This document shows positions 20,721 through 37,315 of a DNA stretch of 64,000 nt, piece by piece. Every line of letters begins with the position of its first letter. Position 1 is the first letter of the stretch. The DNA is from Crambe crambe (Eukaryota > Porifera > Demospongiae > Poecilosclerida > Crambeidae). The stretch is from positions 6,878,480 through 6,942,479 of the forward strand of contig OZ004593.1 of the NCBI GenBank assembly GCA_963924555.1, in the 5' to 3' direction. Made by a program: the position numbers and the translations under genes. Below the pieces are notes generated by a model. That model had not been told where the DNA came from. It did no database searches and saw only the letters and a list, made by a program, of their open reading frames with translations.

Positions 20721-22904
20721 ATGTCAGGTGCTGATCCAGGCAATGGTGGTGGTGGAGGAGAAGGTGAGACACAGACTGGGACGTTTGTGGTGAAGGCAGG
20801 ACTTGCTCAGATGCTGAAGGGAGGCATTATCATGGATGTGGTGAATGTGGAGCAGGCACGGATAGCAGAGGAGGCGGGAGCATGTGCTGTGATGGCACTG
20901 GAGAAGGTGCCAGCCGATATTCGAAAGGATGGTGGTGTAGCTCGTATGGCTGACCCAAAGGCAAGACTTAGTGTTTGCATGTGTATATAATAATAGATAG
21001 TAAAGTATGGCCAACCTCAAGTTTTGTTTATGTACTTGGGATTGGGAAGAAGCCACCGTTTCCTGGTTTGGGCTAACAAGGGCCAAGGTAGTAATAGAAT
21101 TAATTACGTTTAATGCTTTACTCCCAAAGTTGGAGCAGATTAATATTCAATTAGAGTGCATGTCATATTCATCCATTGTAGAGAAACCTTATACACCACC
21201 TTTCCAGTACTTCAGCAGGACTCAGATTAGATTCCATCCATTGGAATAATGTCTCTTTGTTCTTTGAATGGCATTCTATTGACAATTGTCTTCATTGTGT
21301 CTTTATCACTTCCCCATGGATGTCAAATAACCGTTCCTTCTCTCTCCATTCATAGAAAATCAAGGCTATAATGGGAGCTGTGACTATTCCAGTCATGGCT
21401 AAGTGTAGAATTGGGCACTTTGCAGAGGCTCAGATCCTCCAATCTTTAGGAGCAGATTTCATTGATGAGTCAGAAGGTAGTGTCCGTAACTCGATGGCCG
21501 CCTGCTCTTTAACCAAACTGTTATTTCATTTTTGTTGTTATTGTTATTCAATTCTAGTTTTGACACCAGCTGATGATGAGAATCACATTGATAAGACCAA
21601 TTTTACCGTTCCTTTTGTGTGTGGAGCAAGAAACCTCGGAGAGGCCTTGAGGAGGATAGCAGAGGGGGCAGCCATGATTAGAACAAAGGGCGAAGCAGGA
21701 ACTGGTAAAAAACTGGAATACTTGTCACATGTGGAGATGTTTATTTATTCAGAGTGCAAAATAGTTTATTTTAGTGATGGTGTGTCAGGGTTCTCCCCAG
21801 GCATCTTAAGGCATAGCGGGCCACTATGCCTTCCCCTATGCCTTCAGTTCTTCCCACTATGCCTTATTATTCATTACTGGTGGCTGGCTCCTACACCAGA
21901 AGCTATCTCAGAACACTCATAACCCTCTCCTTCATGGTGATCATAATATGGTCTTGCCCCTATGCCTTCAATAAATCCTGGGGAGAACCCTGTGTGTTGT
22001 GGTAGGTGCAGTGGAGAAGATGTCGCATGTTAGTTGGTCATTTGAATCGCCCACATCAAAGATGAAGTGGTTGAATTAGGAGAGAGCTTTTTCATGTAGT
22101 GATAGGTGTAGTGGAGAAAATGTTGTATGTTAGTTGGTCATTCTAGCAGATCAAAGGACTTGAATTGCCCACATCAAAGAGGATGAATTAGGAGAGAACC
22201 TCTCCTTTAGTGAGCACTCTCCCATCATGCTCAATCTTGTGCTTCGTATAGGTAATGTCGTGGAAGCTGTCAGACACGCTCGCCAGATCAACCGTGAGAT
22301 TCAACTGGCCCGCTCCATGAGCAGCTCCGAGTTATTTGGCTATGCCAAGAAATTGGGAGTCTCTATTGACCTTCTACAGAAAACTGCAAAACTTGGGCGT
22401 TTGCCAGTGGTCAACTTTGCAGCTGGGGGGCTGGGTATGTGCTTCACGATAGCCTAGCAACGGTATTATATTCATGTTCTCACTTAATAGCCACACCAGC
22501 GGATGTCTCTCTACTCATGCAGCTCGGGGTGGATGGGGTGTTCGTAGGGTCAGGGATCTTTAAGAGTGACAATCCAAAGAAGAGGGCTAAGGCAATGGTC
22601 CAGGCTGTCACACACTACTCAGATCCTTCTATCCTGGCCTCTGTTAGTGAGGACCTTGGCACTCCAATGGTAGGTTTAACCCTATTGTATAAGGATTGAT
22701 CTATTAACTGCATCAAAAGACCTCGGGGACAAAATGGCTCACTTTATGTACTATGATGTCTTGATTGAGATTTTGGATGTACTTAATAGGAGTGAGCCCC
22801 CACTATTAATGTGTCTCATTATACTGTAGGTTGGTATCAATTGTGAAGGAATGACAGAGAAATGGGCACAGAGAGAGAGCACACATGACAATAAAACATC
22901 TTAA
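20721..22904 (+). CDS. pdxS: Pyridoxal 5'-phosphate synthase subunit PdxS (SNZ)
   Basis: Six exons (20721-20960, 21356-21476, 21558-21704, 22252-22434, 22491-22669, 22830-22904) join in frame to 314 aa. After a Gly-rich leader the barrel begins [20 protein letters not shown]. Substrate and catalytic residues are present: Asp in GGIIMDVVN, Lys in [20 protein letters not shown], Lys in [31 protein letters not shown] is the phosphate loop. It condenses ribose 5-phosphate, glyceraldehyde 3-phosphate and ammonia into PLP. Intron 1 uses a GC donor (AAG|gcaaga). Intron 3 carries a 207-bp MITE-like element and a tandem duplication. Spliced introns argue against bacterial contamination. Confidence 0.96.
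21786..21992. mobile_element. 207-bp MITE-like element with 16-bp terminal inverted repeats (hAT-like)
   Basis: CAGGGTTCTCCCCAGG at 21786-21801 and its exact reverse complement at 21977-21992. The interior repeats 'tatgcctt' several times and has no coding potential. A CAGGG terminus is typical of hAT elements. Flanking 8-mers (tggtgtgt / tgtgttgt) match only partly, so the target duplication is not convincing. Confidence 0.8.
22003..22200. repeat. Imperfect tandem duplication (~100 bp, 2 copies) in PdxS intron 3
   Basis: Two adjacent copies share ATAGGTGTAGTGGAGAA-like, ATGTTAGTTGGTCATT, GCCCACATCAAAGA and AATTAGGAGAGA blocks, directly downstream of the MITE-like element. Confidence 0.8.
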
Positions 22905-23295
22905 CTTCATCTTTGGTTAACCTGGTACTTTTTTCATCTATTTCTAATTAATTTATTACATCAACTAAATATGTGGACCCTGTACCCACTGTTGTTCAAT
23001 ATTAATTAGCAACAACAAGCGCATGTATAATTAGAATCACGAAATTTCCTTGAAGCTGATGCGATGATGTCTTTCTTTTCCACGGATGGCGCTGATCTTG
23101 GAAGATCAAGCAGCCGGTAATGAGACTGGTCGGTTCCCATATCTAGATGAGCTATCTGGCTATAGTCTAGACCAGTTTTTTCGACGTTAGTGCGTGTTGA
23201 TCTCGAAGCAAGTTGCAATTTCAGAGGAGGGCAGCTAGCAAGTTGATAGTTTACAGAAGGGATTAGGTGATAAGGTCAGCCAGCCGCCTCCAACG
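22905..23295. other. Intergenic PdxS-Abl
   Basis: 391 bp between the PdxS stop and the Abl ATG. The left part should hold the PdxS 3' end and the right part the Abl promoter and 5' UTR. No further gene is seen. Confidence 0.6.
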
Positions 23296-28878
<5,583 letters not shown>

Positions 28879-29181
28879 TGATGCACTAGCTAGCAGAGAG
28901 AGTCACTCCATACTATTATTATTGTTGTTGTTGTTGTTTATATACTTGTTTGTATACTTGCTTTTGTTTGTTTATTTTTCTCCCCATTTTTGTTACGATT
29001 TCTTACACCACATAACTAGCGAATAGGATCAACTCGCACTCCATGTACGTGACATGTGTATCATTATTTTCAGTTGTTTATGAAGAATTTATATTTTCTT
29101 GTCCATCAATAAGAATATTATTGTGCATAGTTTTGTATGTGGTGGCAAAAACAAATCTTTTCCAATTGTAAATGATGAACT
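28879..29181. other. Convergent 3' ends of Abl and LRRIQ3
   Basis: About 300 bp of AT-rich sequence, with a short (TTG)n run near 28923-28938, between two stop codons on opposite strands. Nothing else is seen. Confidence 0.6.
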
Positions 29182-32100
29182 TCAAGTTTCTATCAGTATG
29201 TGTGAATTGCTTGGCAGTTCTTTTGAGGAGGAGAGAGAGTAAGAGCTGCTGTTCATTTCTGTGAAAGGTGTAATGGGTTTTTTCTGACGGTGGCGATAGT
29301 GATGGTGGGGGGTCATCATTTGGTACATGAGTGGTGATTCTTCCTGTTTCCCTAGTACCGGGAAGCATTTGTTCCCCTTAATGACCTTTGCACCCCTCTG
29401 CCATGACTTGTGTGAGTTTTGTGTCATTCTGGATATGTGACTCGGACTTTTGTACTCTGAACTCATGCCGAAGCCTCTTCGTACAATTGATGTTAAACTT
29501 TGACCGTCCTCCTCTGGCTGATATATAGGTCCCTTTGATTGGTCAGGCATTGCTTCACTGGGACCATGGCGACAAGCACGCAGTTCCTCCTTGGCCAGAG
29601 CAATGGCAGCTTGTGCTGTTACTTTGCGAGCACTTTCCTTTGCTATTTTACATTTGGCTTCCATCAGACGCTGTGAGCCGATCTATAATAATGTATTAGT
29701 AATGCAGCATGTTGATATCTAGCCCATTATAATCCCACCTCCAATATCCTGGCATCCAGGTGCTCCTTACTCAGCCTTCCTTCCTGGAGAAATTTGTTCC
29801 TCCTGAGGTCCATGTACTTGCGGACTTCTTCCTGCTGTTCAATAGAGTCCTGGCGTGCTTGCTGCACCTTCTCCCTGCACACAGCACTGGAGGCATCTAG
29901 AGATTCTCTCCTGTCTTCTCTACACAGAGTGTTGTTAACCAGAATATTGTTCTGTCCAAAATCACGGCTAAGTTGTATGTCCTCTTGGACCTTTTGTGTT
30001 CTGAGAACATCAAGACTGTGTTTTTGGACATACTTATGAATCTTCCTTTTCTTCTCCTCCTGGAGAGCCCCCCTCTTCTGTTCCAACTTTGCATCTTCCT
30101 CTGCTTTCCACTCTCGTACACTGTCTTTCAAGTTCGTTTGGAGAAGTTCCCGTTTGTTTCTTCTCAACTCTCTCTCTCTTCTTACTCTGGACACAAGAAC
30201 GACCTTTTCCATCAATTCTTTATTCTGTTTGCGAGTGTGATAAACTTGCTCCACTTTTTTGACTCCAGAGAGTTTCATTGTTGCATATGCACGTGTGAAG
30301 ATAAAATTGTCTTTGGTCATATAGTCAGGTCTGGTTGCATCCTTGCTTTTCTTAGTGAGTGGCAGTTTCATCTTGAGCATGTGTTCATGTATTTCCTTTT
30401 GAGCTGTCCTCATCATTTCTCTGTTGCTTTTCTTGATGGATGCAAGTGGTGGAAGTTCTTCATGAGGGAGTATGTCCAAAGCCTGGCCTGATAATGCCAC
30501 AGCTGTCTTCTTTGAGTTGTCTTCACTCTCTCTCACTTCACTCTTCACAGATTGACCTTCCAATGAAACATCCCTAGCAGCCTCTTTCCCTTCTACTTCT
30601 GACTGTGCTTCATGGTTCTCTTGCCCAGGAATCTCCACTTCCAGTACCTCTTGCTTCACTATAGCTTTTTGATCCTTTTGTTTATTTTTCTGAAATTTCT
30701 TTGCTACAAGCCGATTTGCCTTTGTTCTGATGTGACTCTCTTTTTTTCTTTGCTTCCAAGCCTTTTCAGTCTCTAATATTTCAGGTGCTGGACTTCCCTG
30801 TCCTGGATTGGAAGCGTGCCAGCTATCCTGTCTCTTTGCAGGTCTTGGGAGCATTCTCTGTCCAGGGGCACTCAGGGGGGATGATTTCGATTCTTTTAAC
30901 TCAGTTTGTTCTATTCCCTGTTGGAGTCTTCCCATGTTGATGTGAACAGAGTATTGGAGTTTGTTTGTCTTTGAGTCCACTCCTACTACGTGGGTCTCCA
31001 TTATGGGAGAGGGAGAACTTGGTGGGGGAGGAGGGTTATTGAGGTGGGGAGGGGAGACATCGTGGAGAACTGAGGCTGCAGTTTGAGGGGTGTCTTCATG
31101 GAGTTGTTTGGATGACGACTGTGATATGGTGATAAGATGCTGGAGCAATGATTTTACTTTCTTGTGCTGCAATTTGCTTAAGTTTCTTGTCACTAAATTT
31201 CTACATGTGGGAAAATAAGACGTGACTAATGGTCCTTACTGCTGGATTTCCTCTAACCTTGTCTGGAGATTGGTGGACTTGAGCAGTGTTTTCCTGACCA
31301 TCCATCCACGGAACCACCTTTGAATGATAGTCACAGGAGAATACCTGGCCAGAACTCGGTCCACTGCCAACAGCACTTTGTAGGTGATACGAATCTCTTC
31401 TTTCAGACTAGTACCCTATTAAGACAGTAGTTTTATTAACTGGAGCCTACAAGTAGATTCACTCACAGGTTTGAGGGTGATATGTAGAGGTAGCTTGAAG
31501 TTGTTCGTGAGAGCCTTATAGGGTCCATACAGATTGAGGTTCTCGATTATTTCTTCATCTGAAATCACATGCTGGTCCAAAGCTTTCAGGCTAAAAATAC
31601 TGCAAAAAAGAAAAATGATGTATCACTGAATTGCAACACGATCGAGTGTAGTTAATGTAGGTACCTATTGATGACATGGTGTCTGTAGTGCTTAGTGAGG
31701 GAGAGGGGTGTATTATAGAGTGTGAGGATATGAAGACTGGGACAGCCATTCAGTCGTGTTAGAGTTTCTTTTGTGCTCATCATGTTCCCATTCAGATAGA
31801 GGATTTGTAGTGAAGTCAAGGACGACCAGAAGTTGCTAGGAGGGATCACTGCAACCTATGGGAGAATATCTTTATATAGTTGTATGTAATTATTACTCAC
31901 AGACCTGATTATCTGAAAGATCCAGCTTAAGTAAGTTAATGCAGCCATAGAATGCAGAGATATTTTGAATGTAACACCCACTCAGATTGCAAATTCTGAG
32001 ACGTACACAAGAAAGAATGGCCATTTCATCCAGTGCTTGTACATTGCAGCCGTTCAGCTGTATCCTCTGCACTTCATCGAGGTCTGAAGGCACTGTGTTC

Positions 32101-32288
32101 TCGGCCTCCTGCGACTGCATAATAAGGTCTTCATCAAGAACCTTCAAGTAACCTTTTTCCAGGGCCGTTTCGGTAGCACTTTGACGCATATGACTGATGC
32201 TTGAATCTTTCATCTTCATCACAACCTGCTTCTGTAAAGAAAGCCACTGGCGATTTGCAGCAGATTCACCCTCCCGCGAAGCAGCCAT
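29182..32288 (-). CDS. LRRIQ3: Leucine-rich repeat and IQ domain-containing protein 3
   Basis: About seven exons from ATG 32288 (MAASREGESAANRQWLSLQ). LRRs: EVQRIQLNGCNVQALDEM, VRLRICNLSGCYIQNIS, LLKLDLSDNQ and SLTSLQILYLNGNMMS. These are followed by HYRHHVIN and LKALDQHVISDEEIIENL, the segment most typical of LRRIQ3. An IQ motif follows (SPVTIIQRWFRGWMVRKTL). The long exon at 29727-31193 is Lys/Glu/Gln-rich and helical, matching the charged C-terminal half of LRRIQ3. The last exon ends at 29182. Vertebrate LRRIQ3 is poorly characterised and has a testis/cilium-associated expression pattern (recalled, not shown here). The start was chosen at the first ATG over an upstream TTG. Confidence 0.9.
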
Positions 32289-32411
32289 GATCGCCAAATA
32301 AAATAATTCACTTCAGGCCTTGTTACCATAGCAACAAAGAAGCTAAAGAGTTAAAAAATAAAATTGAAGATAAAAATGAATGAGAAATTAATGTTCTTTG
32401 GTAGAGTTGGA

Positions 32412-33096
32412 CTACTTATGTTTCTTGGTCAGCCTATCCAGCTGCTCTTGTAAAGTGGAAGATCGCCCCCTCTCTTTTGCAGCCTCATATAAATCAATGT
32501 TCTTTCTAGTCTCTTCTAGACTCTTTCCCTGAAAATTCAGATGTACTCTATAAATCCCAATGGTGCGAAATACTGAGCCTACAACCATAAATAGGATTAG
32601 CAAACACACTATTTTGAAGTGTTTTTTTATGTGGTGCAGTCCCAGACCTCTGTTTCAAGTCCTCCCATTCAGACTCAGTGAAGTCGTAGTAGTTGTATGC
32701 CCTTGCATATGTGTACGCATTAGCTTGAGGTTTGTATTTGTAGAAACCAAAACATTCCTCATCGACACCACTTGTGTAGTTAGGGTGCACACTGGAGTTC
32801 ATACCAAATAGCTTCTGATCATATGCACTACGTTTTGCAGGATCCATCAGAACAGAATATGCTTTGTGGAGCTCTGTAAACTTTCTACTGGCATCTTTTG
32901 CTTTTGAGGCTGGGTTACGGTCAGGATGATGCTTTTTGGAGAGAGTAAGAAAAGCCCCTTTAATGTCAGCCATAGTGGCATCTCTCCTGATACCGAGAAG
33001 GCTGTAATGGTCTACATTACTATACCTCCTACAAAGATAAACCAACTGCAACGGTGTCCACCAGCTTGAAGCACATGGTAATCCTCTGAAAAACAT
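32412..33096 (-). CDS. DNAJC4: DnaJ homologue, DNAJC4-like, with a frame break before the membrane segment
   Basis: An N-terminal Arg/Trp-rich leader is followed by a complete J domain (DHYSLLGIRRDATMADIKGA, KKHHPDRNPAS, KFTELHKAYSVLMDPAKRSA, YDQKLFG). The C-terminal half has a membrane helix (VCLLILFMVVGSVF), then RVHLNFQGKSLEETRKNI, matching the DNAJC4 order of J domain, TM and basic tail. The two halves lie in different frames: the first stays open to 32548 and the second is open from about 32650. Neither GT-AG pair I tried restores the phase. A run of seven A (minus strand, about 32623-32629) lies in the overlap and is the likeliest indel site. The bases just before ATG 33096 leave open a longer N-terminus. 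Confidence 0.82.
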
Positions 33097-33278
33097 AGCA
33101 GTTTATTATTCAAATAAGAGCACATCAAGGCACAAAAAGGGTTAATCAGCCGACCGACCACACCCAAAGAGAAATTGGGTCTGCTTGGAGCGGTTTAGGT
33201 TTACTAAGTGTAAATTGATTTAGGTAAGTATTTGTGTGAACAGAAAGGTCCCTTCCTAAGACGTACTTACTTATTGAC

Positions 33279-34816
33279 ATGTCAGAGGGCGAGATCGAGA
33301 GCTCAGAGTTAACAGCGATGGCCACGGGTGGCAAAGAACCTCGCAAAGACAGTGAAGGCGCTCCCTTCTTAAGTAATCAAGGTATACTATAATATGGTTG
33401 TGTCACCAGGTAGTGAAAGCATATTTTTCTCGCGGTACAGCTAAAGCTGAGGAGTTGCCTCCATCTGGTCCTATCACATCATGTTGTACTGGTGTGATGA
33501 TCTTCTTCTCTGTTGTTCTCTGCATCCTAACCTTTCCAGTTTCCATCTTTATGATGGTCAAAGTTATTCCTGCATATGAACGAGCCATTATCTTTAGACT
33601 TGGAAGGATCAAGGGTGGCCAGGCCTCGGGGCCCGGGGTCTTCTTCGTCATCCCGTGCATAGACAAAGTGGTGAAAATTGACACCAGGCTTAAAACCTTT
33701 GATGTGCCTCCTCAATCAGTGAGTATTTTGTATAATCTCACCATTTTTATCTAGCTATTAATTATGGTAGTAAGGGGTCAAAGGTTTGATTATTATAGGA
33801 ATCATTATCTAAAATAGCCCTCATGTCATATCAAGGATGATATTAATATTACTCCTTTTAATTCTCAGATTCTCTCTAAGGATAGTGTAACGGTCCATGT
33901 GGATGCGATCGTCAATTACTACATCTTTGATCCTGTGATGGCCGTGAATAATGTCTACAATGCTGATGCAGCCACCCAGCTTCTAGCACAGACCATTCTG
34001 CGTAACATCCTTGGCTCTCACAAGCTTGCAGAGATTTTGGAGTTGAGGGAGACAATCCAGCAACAGCTGCAACAGCAACTGGACGAGGCCACTGACATGT
34101 GGGGAGTAAGAGTGGAGAAGGTGCTCATCAAGGATGTCCGAATTCCCAAGGATTTGCAGAGATCCATGGCAGCAGAGGCTGAGGCTAGTCGGGAGGCCAA
34201 GGCCAAGGTACAAATAGAATAGCAAGCCTTAAAAGAGCAGCATTGAAGCCAGACTTGTGTAAAGTAACCTTATAGGTGAAGGTGCATGGGTGTAAGCAGC
34301 CAGACTGCACAAAGTTCAGATTGTATTTGTAACCTCATAGGTGATAGCAGCAAGTGGTGAAGTGAATGCAGCACGTGCCCTGAAGGAGGCTGCTGAGACC
34401 ATCTCCGCATCCTCCACTGCCATGCAGCTCCGCTATCTTCAGACCCTCAACATCATTGCTGCAGAACGAGGCTCCACCATCGTATTTCCAATCCCCATTG
34501 ACATGCTGGGGCCCATGGTACGAGTAGTCTAGTACACCTATTAATAGACTGCTATATTAAGATGACCTTTTAGTCACATACCCCACCCTGTCATACTCAT
34601 GAATACTCTCTTAAAGGAACTAAAATAAATTCCCAAGGGTTTGATGAAGTCCCCAAATTTTTTTTTGTGGCGTGTGGGAGTTGGGTGTGAGGGTTTAATT
34701 AAAATGATAAAATTGAATTTTCATAATTTTGTGTTCTGGTTTAGGCTTCCCAAATGGGAGGTTTTCCACCTGTGCAGACTGTGGCTGAAGCTGATAAAGC
34801 CAAGTCTTTCATCTGA
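33279..34816 (+). CDS. STOM: Stomatin-family (SPFH) membrane protein, paralogue 1
   Basis: Exon 1 MSEGEIESSELTAMATGG splices (CAAG|gtatac to gtacag|CTAAAG at 33441) in phase. A hydrophobic hairpin (MIFFSVVLCILTFPVSIFMM) precedes YERAIIFRLGRIKGG and GPGVFFVIPCIDKVVKID, the stomatin/PHB core. Later exons give [54 protein letters not shown] and [17 protein letters not shown], ending at TGA 34814-34816. Stomatins insert into the inner leaflet, oligomerise in cholesterol-rich domains and regulate ion channels (family knowledge). It starts 182 bp from DNAJC4, divergently. Confidence 0.93.
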
Positions 34817-34959
34817 AGTTGACCCACACAATGGAACTAAATGGATAGTGTGAACATTACAATACACCATGCAGTCACTTGCATGCAACTATTGAGCTAG
34901 CTGTACATGTATGTCATGCTATGTAGTTGTGAGTAGTTTTTTTTTTGTTTGTGCAAACT
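34817..34959. other. Short intergenic spacer after stomatin 1
   Basis: 3' flank of stomatin 1 before the LINE-derived fragment. No gene seen. Confidence 0.5.
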
Positions 34960-35476
34960 GCATTAATGCTTTGAGAACTTGGAGTGACTTGGATTTTGCA
35001 CGAGATTCGCATCCGAAGTCTTAAGAACAATGGCGACCATTTCAACATACTGAAACACATTTCCTTTGGCAAGAACTCAACTAGGTCAGGCGATTCAAAC
35101 AAGTTGGTTCACACCAGAGCTAGTGGGAAAAGTAGGCATTTTTATTTTAATAGACTTCCTAGGCTTTGGAACGCTCTTCCTGTCATGGATCTCACTCTCT
35201 CAACACAAGTGATCAAACACCAACTCATCAGTTTCTTGGTAAACATATTTCAAAAATCATTTCAGTCAGACAAACCTTGTTCCTTTCACTACTGTTGCCC
35301 ATGTGCAAAGTGCTCAAAAAATCCCTCTGCCACTATGTTTTAGACCAGTTTTATTTATTTTTTATTTTTGCTTTGTTAATTTACATAACATAATAACTTT
35401 TTATCTGCATGTACGTACGGGCTGCAGGTTTCGCCTGTTGACCCTCATATAAAAAAAAAAAAAAAAAAAAAAAAAA
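34960..35476 (+). mobile_element. 5'-truncated LINE remnant with poly(A) tail
   Basis: An open frame to 35343 reads like the extreme C-terminus of a non-LTR reverse transcriptase (HFYFNRLPRLWNALPVMDL then a hydrophobic IKHQLISFLVNIF). About 100 bp later comes a run of 26 A (35451-35476). No upstream RT motifs are present, so this is a dead fragment from target-primed insertion. The left boundary is approximate and no target duplication was confirmed. Confidence 0.75.
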
Positions 35477-35652
35477 GGAAAATTAGAATTTCGGATAAAT
35501 AGGAATTATAGGTGTGGCCGGTTTTGATCCTATCGCAAGTACTCCTCTACTCGATCGATCGAGTGTCTGGCTAGCTCTTCCTACCTTACTAGTTTACCGT
35601 GCTCAAAGGGTCGGGACTGCAGCACTGCCTCCTATTTAGAGTGCCCGGACGT

Positions 35653-35660
35653 TATAAAAA
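35653..35660 (+). promoter_or_regulatory. TATA box of stomatin 2
   Basis: TATAAAAA begins 32 bp before the stomatin 2 ATG at 35685. If functional it predicts a very short 5' UTR. Confidence 0.5.
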
Positions 35661-35684
35661 GTTCCTTGTTAGGGCGCGGGCGAG

Positions 35685-37087
35685 ATGGCCTCCAACGATG
35701 ACTTGGAAATTGTAGCTTCGAAATCACCTCGGAGAGCTAGAGGCTCACAGCAAAGTATAATATAAGCCTAGTTACTTGTGTATACCTATTGGTAGCTATA
35801 TGGCTAGCTCTTCTTACGGAACTTTTTTAAAACCGGCAGATGCGATGGAGCTGGAGGATCCAGGAGCCTGTGGTCGGATTCTCGCTTTCTTCTCATGGTG
35901 TCTCGTCATTCTATTTTTCCCTTTCTCTCTGTTGGTCTCACTCAAGGTAAGAAGTGATGAGTGATGTTTAATAGCTAAACTCACAATTAAAAACAAAATC
36001 TCTCTTTCCAGATTGTTCAAGAGTATGAACGAGCAGTGATTCTGAGGCTGGGGAGGATGACTTCTCGCAAAGGGAAAGGACCTGGCTTGTTCTTCATATT
36101 GCCTTGTATTGATACTGTAAATGTAGTGGATCTGAGGACAGTTACCTTCGATATTCCACCACAGAAGGTGTGTCATTTGTAGCAGTCCATAATGAGATTA
36201 ATTTCAAAAAAAGTGTGTTGCAGATTTTGACTCGGGACAGTGTGACAGCACAGGTGGATGCTGTAGTGTACTTCCGTATCCAGGATCCTGTGGCCTCTAT
36301 TTTACAGGCAGAAAATGCTCGCAACTCCACCTACAGAGTTGCTCAGGGAACGCTCAGAGATATTTTGGGTACAAAGAGTCTTGCCGAGATCCTTAGTGAT
36401 CGAGAGGAGATCAGTGAGAGTATGGGGGTAAGTGGTCAGTGAGAGTATGGGGGTGAGTGGTCAGTGAGAGTATGGGGGTGAGTGATCAGTGAGAGTATGG
36501 GGGTGAGTGGTCAGTGAGAGTATGGGGGTGAGTGGTCAGTGAGAGTATGGGGGTGAGTGGTCAGTGAGAGTATGGGGGTAAGTGGTCGGGTGCAAAAATT
36601 TGCAGGATAAATATAATTACGGCAACTTAATTACATATTGCCATATCTTTCAGGAACTACTTGACCGTGCTACTGATCGTTGGGGAGTGAAAGTGGAAAG
36701 GGTTGAATTGTAAGCTGTTATTACATTGAGGACATGATGGTCATGTGACTTTGCTCTCCCCTATTAGGAAAGATGTGGCCTTACCCCAAGATATGCAGAG
36801 GTCCATGGCTGCTGAAGCTGAGGCTGACAGGGAGGCCAAAGCAAAGGTCAGTCCCTATAATTAAGATGTAATCAGTGAATACCTTATCATGTCTGCAGGT
36901 GATAGCAGCTGAAGGGGAGCAGAGAGCAGCCAAGAAGCTTCGTGAAGCTGCTGATGTGATGGATGAGTCACCTGCCACTCTCCAGCTCCGCTACCTGCAG
37001 ACTTTGAATACAATCTCTTCTGAGAACAACCACACCTACATCTTCCCTCTGCCTCTGGATCTCCTCAAGCAGCTCTTCCAGAAGTGA
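35685..37087 (+). CDS. STOM: Stomatin-family (SPFH) membrane protein, paralogue 2
   Basis: Exon 1 [17 protein letters not shown] splices (CAAA|gtataa to ggcag|ATGCG) to [18 protein letters not shown] hydrophobic hairpin ([16 protein letters not shown]), [20 protein letters not shown] and [17 protein letters not shown] follow, then [55 protein letters not shown] and [18 protein letters not shown], ending at TGA 37085-37087. It is more like canonical stomatin than paralogue 1. The exon ending SESMG is followed by seven tandem copies of its own donor site (36410-36584). The next exon resumes [10 protein letters not shown] with no gap against human stomatin. Confidence 0.93.
36410..36584 (+). repeat. 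25-bp minisatellite, 7 copies, duplicating the 5' splice site of a stomatin exon
   Basis: Seven 25-bp units, each reading (a/g)tcagtgagagtatggggg then t(a/g)agtg. The first unit is the coding exon end plus donor (GGG|gtaagt). Units 2-7 repeat exon end and donor. The first and last units have gtaagt and the rest gtgagt. Confidence 0.97.
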
Positions 37088-37195
37088 CCTATATTACGTG
37101 TACATATAAGGGAGTGGACCCATTGAACTCGAGCAAATTTAGTGTTAGGTGCTACAAAAATTAATAGTTGTGTAGTTTGTGTGCGAGTACATTAT

Positions 37196-37205
37196 GCGCA
37201 TGCGC
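37196..37205. promoter_or_regulatory. NRF1-like palindrome upstream of endophilin-B
   Basis: GCGCATGCGC, 111 bp before the ATG at 37316, in a GC-richer patch (37193-37220). This is the consensus NRF1 half-site pair. Confidence 0.45.
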
Positions 37206-37315
37206 GCAAATTGAGGGGCGGGCACTTGTACAATATATGGGTCAAAGTGCGTCTTATCGGTTTTTCAACAAGCTTATTTTTGGTGAGAGGCGAGAAGCTT
37301 GACCAGAAGCAAGTG

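Noticed and set aside
20034-22904. Bacterial contamination or symbiont operon carrying PdxS and PdxT
   Set aside because: Both genes contain phase-consistent spliceosomal introns and lie between clear animal genes.
32560-32640. Programmed -1 frameshift at A7 in DNAJC4
   Set aside because: The shift needed is +1 (or -2), and the slippery heptamer is not in the zero frame, so a standard -1 site is not present; indel preferred.
36410-36584. 25-bp repeats as a CRISPR-like array
   Set aside because: No spacers. Units are contiguous copies of an exon-intron border.
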